From Streptomyces sp. NBC_00433 (GTDB lineage: Bacteria > Actinomycetota > Actinomycetes > Streptomycetales > Streptomycetaceae), in contig CP107926.1 of the NCBI GenBank assembly GCA_036015235.1, positions 1,984,001 through 2,048,000 of the forward strand: a DNA stretch of 64,000 nt. The letters run 5' to 3'. The notes beneath the pieces are model-generated. The model saw only the letters and a list, made by a program, of their open reading frames with translations. It ran no database searches and was not told the origin of the DNA. Made by a program: the position numbers and the translations under genes. How positions within the stretch are numbered: the stretch's first letter is position 1; each line of letters starts with the position of its first letter. This document shows, one piece after another, positions 61,116-64,000 of the stretch.

Positions 61116-62401
61116 GTGCGACACCTTCCGATCAGCTTCGGGCGGCCGGACGGGACGGACCTCAGGACGTCCCCGCACCTGCTCGCGTCGGCGCGGGCGG
61201 CGACGCTCGCGGGCGACGTGCCGCCCGAGGCGCCGCGCGCGGTGATCGGCGCGTCGTGGGAGCGCGCGCTGGGACACGGCGTGGACCCGGACGTCGGCCG
61301 GCACGACGGCGTGCTCGGCACGGAGGAGATCGAGCACCGCAGGCGCAGCACCGCGCTGGGGGACGTGCTGCCGGTGCTGCGCGAGGGCCTGGTCCCGGTC
61401 GCGGACGCGGCCTGGCACATCATGGTGGTGACCGACGCCGAGGGCCGGGTGCTGTGGCGGGACGGCAGCTCCGCCGTACGCAGGAGCGCCGACCGGCTGG
61501 GCTTCGCCGAGGGCGCCTCCTGGTCGGAGGAGGCGGTCGGCACCAATGCCATCGGCACCGCGCTGATCACCCGCGCACCGCTCCAGGTGCATTCGGCGGA
61601 GCACTTCGTGCGGACGCACCACGGCTGGACCTGCGCCGCCTCGCCGGTGCACGACCCGCGGGACGGCCGGCTGCTGGGCGTGGTGGACGTCAGCGGGCCC
61701 GCTGCGGCTGCGACGGTGCACCCGGCGACGCTGTCGCTGGTGTCGGCGGTGGCGCGGGTCGCCGAGGGCGAGCTGCGCTCGCGGCACTGGGCGGCGGTGG
61801 AACGGCTGCGGTCGGTGGCGGCGCCGCTGCTGGCCGGGATCGGCGGCCAGGCACTGGTGGTGGACCGCAACGGGTGGACCGCGGCGGCGACCGGGATGGC
61901 GCCGGCCGAGCGGGTCGCGCTGCCCGCGTCGGTGGCGGCCGGGCAGATGTGGCTGCCGGCGCTCGGGGTGTGCCGGCTCGAACCGCTGCCGGGCGGGTGG
62001 CTGATCCAGGTGGGCGGCCGGGAGCGGCCGCCGGCGGCGAGCCGGGTGGTGGTGGACGTCAGCCGCCCCGACGGGTGGACGGTCACCGTGTCGGGCCCTG
62101 CGGGCAGCTGGTCGCAGGCGCTGAGCCCACGGCATGCCGAGCTGCTGTACGTGCTTGCGCTGCACCGGGCGGGCCGTTCGGCCGCGGAGCTGGCCGGCGA
62201 CCTCTTCGGCGACCCGAGCCGTAGGTGACGGTGCGGGCGGAGCTGTCCCGGCTGCGCAGGAACCTGGCGGGGGTGCTCGCCCACCGGCCCTACCGTTTCG
62301 CCGAGGCGGTGGAGGTCGAGCTGCTGCGCCCGGCCCGCGCCCTCGACCTGCTGCCGCATTCGGTGGCGCCCGCTGTGCCGGCCGGCCGCGCGGGCTGCTG
62401 A
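61116..62401 (+). pseudogene. GAF-domain regulator split by a frameshift
   Basis: The first frame (GTG 61116, GGAGG five bases upstream, to TGA 62226-62228) gives 370 residues: HLLASARAATLAGDVPPEAPRAVIGASWERAL at the start, a GAF sensor (WHIMVVTDAEGRVLWRDGSSAVRR, WSEEAVGTNAIGTALITRAPLQVHSAEHF, CAASPVHDPRDGRLLGVVDVSGP), and the first half of a C-terminal winged helix ending LFGDPSR. The rest of that winged helix (VTVRAELSRLRRNLAGVLAHRPYRFAE…, 58 residues) follows in another frame from GTG 62225 to TGA 62401. The new GTG overlaps the old stop as GTGA, so coupled translation of two pieces is conceivable. Confidence 0.75.
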
Positions 62402-62469
62402 CGCCGCCGTCTGCCGACCGGCGGGATCCGGCCACGGCGGCGGATCCGGCTCCGCTTAAGGTGGGCGCC

Positions 62470-63042
62470 ATGAGCACCGCCGTGACCACCTGGTCCCTCG
62501 AACTGACCGCGCCGGGCGAGCTGCGGCCCGCGGCCGCCCCCGCGGCCGATTCCGGTGTCCGCATCGTGCGGGCCGAAGTCCCCTCACCGGACTTCGGGCG
62601 CTTCCTCTACACGGCGGTGGGCGCGGACTGCTCGTGGCTCGACCGGCTGCCGTGGCCGCTCGACCGGTGGCGCGAGCTGTACGAGCGGCCCGGCACCGAG
62701 CTGTGGGTGGCGTACGAGCACGGCAGCCCCGCCGGATATGTGGAGCTCGCCGGGCAGGACGAGTGTGTGGTGGAGATCGGGTACTTCGGGCTGCTGCCGG
62801 ACTTCCGCGGCCGCGGGATCGGCGGCCACCTGCTGTCGTACGGCACCGCGCGGGCGTGGGACCTGGGCAGTCGCTGGGCGGAGCGGCCGGAGACCCGGCG
62901 GGTGTGGGTGCACACCTGCTCGCTGGACGGGCCGTACGCGCTGGAGAACTACCGGCGGCGCGGTTTCCGGGTCTTCGACACGGTGACCGCGGTGCCGAGC
63001 GTGCGACCGCGGCGGCCGCTCGGAGCCGGAAGTGACGCATGA
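62470..63042 (+). CDS. GNAT-family N-acetyltransferase
   Basis: 190 residues. The acetyl-CoA-binding signature is at about residues 105-125 (YFGLLPDFRGRGIGGHLLSYGTARAWDLG: the R/Q-x-x-G-x-G/A pattern RGRGIGG). Preceding strands are ELWVAYEHGSPAGYVELAGQDECVVEI, and the C-terminal part is VWVHTCSLDGPYALENYRRRGFRVF. The acceptor is unknown. ATG 62470 with an AAGG site. It lies 68 bases after the frameshifted regulator. Confidence 0.88.
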   Translation: MSTAVTTWSLELTAPGELRPAAAPAADSGVRIVRAEVPSPDFGRFLYTAVGADCSWLDRLPWPLDRWRELYERPGTELWVAYEHGSPAGYVELAGQDECVVEIGYFGLLPDFRGRGIGGHLLSYGTARAWDLGSRWAERPETRRVWVHTCSLDGPYALENYRRRGFRVFDTVTAVPSVRPRRPLGAGSDA

Positions 63043-63049
63043 CACAGTT

Positions 63050-63064
63050 TCTCACAATGTGAGA
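63050..63064 (+). promoter_or_regulatory. 7-1-7 palindrome upstream of the sulfite reductase leader
   Basis: TCTCACA (63050-63056), A, TGTGAGA (63058-63064) is a perfect inverted repeat, immediately followed by TTATCTGG. It lies 64 bases before the leader peptide gene, about where a promoter-proximal operator is expected. Confidence 0.5.
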
Positions 63065-63127
63065 TTATCTGGTCCACATGATGGATAGCGGTGGACTCGC
63101 CCGAGACCTGCATGCCACGCTTTCGTC

Positions 63128-63211
63128 ATGTCACGCACTGGAATCGCCTTGGTAGGTCGGCCGCACGTCGACTTCTGCCGCGTGTCCAGCGCCATCTGTC
63201 CGGCGGGCTGA
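63128..63211 (+). CDS. Cysteine-containing regulatory leader peptide upstream of sulfite reductase
   Basis: A 27-residue reading frame: MSRTGIALVGRPHVDFCRVS, then SAICPAG. The HVDFCRVSSAIC pattern is typical of the short actinobacterial leader peptides in front of sulfur-assimilation genes. There, ribosome stalling at Cys codons when cysteine is scarce is thought to switch on the downstream genes. It ends 162 bases before the sulfite/nitrite reductase start. No strong ribosome site is visible. Confidence 0.7.
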   Translation: MSRTGIALVGRPHVDFCRVSSAICPAG

Positions 63212-63373
63212 CCGCACAGCGCACCGCTCCGCCATCCCCGTCGTCGTGGATGCACGGGAGTTCCCCATGTGTTCCGTCGCCGGCCTGTACCGCCGCTCTG
63301 CGTTTCCCCAGGCCACAGGGTACTTCCGCGCCGTCATCGACCGTATTCGAGCCTGCCAGAAGGACGCATCGCC

Positions 63374-64000
63374 ATGGCATCCAGCCCCGACACCCCCCAG
63401 CCGCAGGCAGGGGACACGCCCAGGACCGCCGCCCCCCGTCGCAAGACGTCCAGGCACCGCGGTGAAGGCCAGTGGGCCAAGGGCCACTTCACTCCGCTCA
63501 ACGCCAACGAGCAGACGAAGAAGGACGATGACGGACTCAATGTGCGGACGCGCATCGAGACGATCTACTCCAAGGCGGGCTTCGACTCCATCGACGGCGC
63601 CGACCTGCGCGGCCGGATGCGCTGGTGGGGGCTCTACACGCAGCGCCGCCCCGGCATCGACGGCGGCCGGACCGCGATCCTGGAGCCCGAGGAGCTGGAC
63701 GACCGCTACTTCATGATGCGGGTGCGCATCGACGGCGGCCGGCTGACAGTGGCGCAACTGCGGGTGATCGGCGAGATTTCGCAGGAGTTCGCCCGCGGCA
63801 CCGCCGACATCACCGACCGGCAGAACGTGCAGTACCACTGGATCCGCATCGAGGACGTGCCGGAGATCTGGCGCCGTCTCGAAGCGGTGGGCCTGTCCAC
63901 CACCGAGGCGTGCGGCGACACCCCGCGCACCATCCTCGGCTCCCCGGTGGCCGGCATCGCCGCGGACGAGATCATCGACGGCAGCCCGGCGATCGACGAG
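63374..64000 (+). CDS. Ferredoxin-dependent sulfite/nitrite reductase, N-terminal part (cut by window edge)
   Basis: 209 codons are visible. After a disordered basic start (PRRKTSRHRGEGQWAKGHFTPLNANEQTKKDD), the first ferredoxin-like half-domain of siroheme reductases appears: RMRWWGLYTQRRPGIDGG, YFMMRVRIDGGRLTVAQLRVIGEIS, and DITDRQNVQYHWIRIEDVPEIWRRLEAVGLSTTEACGDTPRTILGSP. These contain the Arg and RQNVQ residues that contact siroheme and substrate. The enzyme reduces sulfite to sulfide (or nitrite to ammonia) by six electrons. The cysteine leader peptide upstream argues for sulfite. ATG 63374 with AAGGA upstream. Confidence 0.9.
   Translation, partial: MASSPDTPQPQAGDTPRTAAPRRKTSRHRGEGQWAKGHFTPLNANEQTKKDDDGLNVRTRIETIYSKAGFDSIDGADLRGRMRWWGLYTQRRPGIDGGRTAILEPEELDDRYFMMRVRIDGGRLTVAQLRVIGEISQEFARGTADITDRQNVQYHWIRIEDVPEIWRRLEAVGLSTTEACGDTPRTILGSPVAGIAADEIIDGSPAIDE

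Overview
The window has the features of a high-GC actinomycete of the Streptomyces type. Base composition and codon third positions are extremely GC-rich. GTG starts are common and many stop/start codons overlap as GTGA. It carries families typical of the group: a SARP regulator, a SAV_915-type protein, a DUF2637 membrane protein, small histidine-kinase-fold ATPases, and a DasR-like operator. No rRNA, tRNA, CRISPR array or transposase was recognised. The left and right ends both cut through genes.

Layout. 1-9.4 kb: a leftward operon for a ribosomally made, azole-bearing and probably dehydrated peptide (SARP regulator, E1-like leader-binding protein, YcaO cyclodehydratase, SagB-type azoline oxidase, LanB-type dehydratase cut by the edge). 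No precursor peptide is visible in the window. 9.4-22 kb: an Mrr-fold protein, two acyl-CoA synthetases with a divergent GAF-LuxR regulator, a LysE exporter, a drug-efflux MFS pump behind two palindromic operators, two small proteins, a sigma factor/zinc finger/membrane/glycosidase fusion, and a winged-helix protein. 22.4-30 kb: a xanthine dehydrogenase operon (FAD, 2Fe-2S and molybdopterin subunits, XdhC) with an internally deleted purine permease and a divergent PucR regulator. 30-41 kb: a TPR-like protein, a GntR regulator, a FhuF-like iron protein behind an iron box, a DUF2637 protein, an ATPase lacking a normal start codon, a secreted beta-trefoil protein, PoxB, and a very long disordered PP2C phosphatase.

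41-51.4 kb: cell-wall and glycan functions. A GH25 lysozyme lies downstream of a DasR-type site. A LacI regulator and a secreted GH3 enzyme with three carbohydrate-binding domains share the same palindromic operator. RsgA is preceded by a 23-residue peptide gene and a hairpin. 51.6-54.4 kb: modABC, which could supply molybdate to the xanthine dehydrogenase. 54.6-56.8 kb: a ThuA-ricin secreted protein and a broken lectin gene that share a 185-bp, almost perfect inverted repeat, bordered by a dispersed palindromic repeat family. 57-64 kb: VOC, AraC, YihY and AidB-like genes, a frameshifted GAF regulator, an acetyltransferase, and a sulfite/nitrite reductase preceded by a cysteine-containing leader peptide.

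The points most worth following up are the RiPP operon at the left edge, the single-chain sigma/anti-sigma-like/glycosidase protein, the shared LacI operator, the short upstream peptide genes, the long inverted repeat, and the three damaged genes (NCS2 permease, lectin fragment, GAF regulator).
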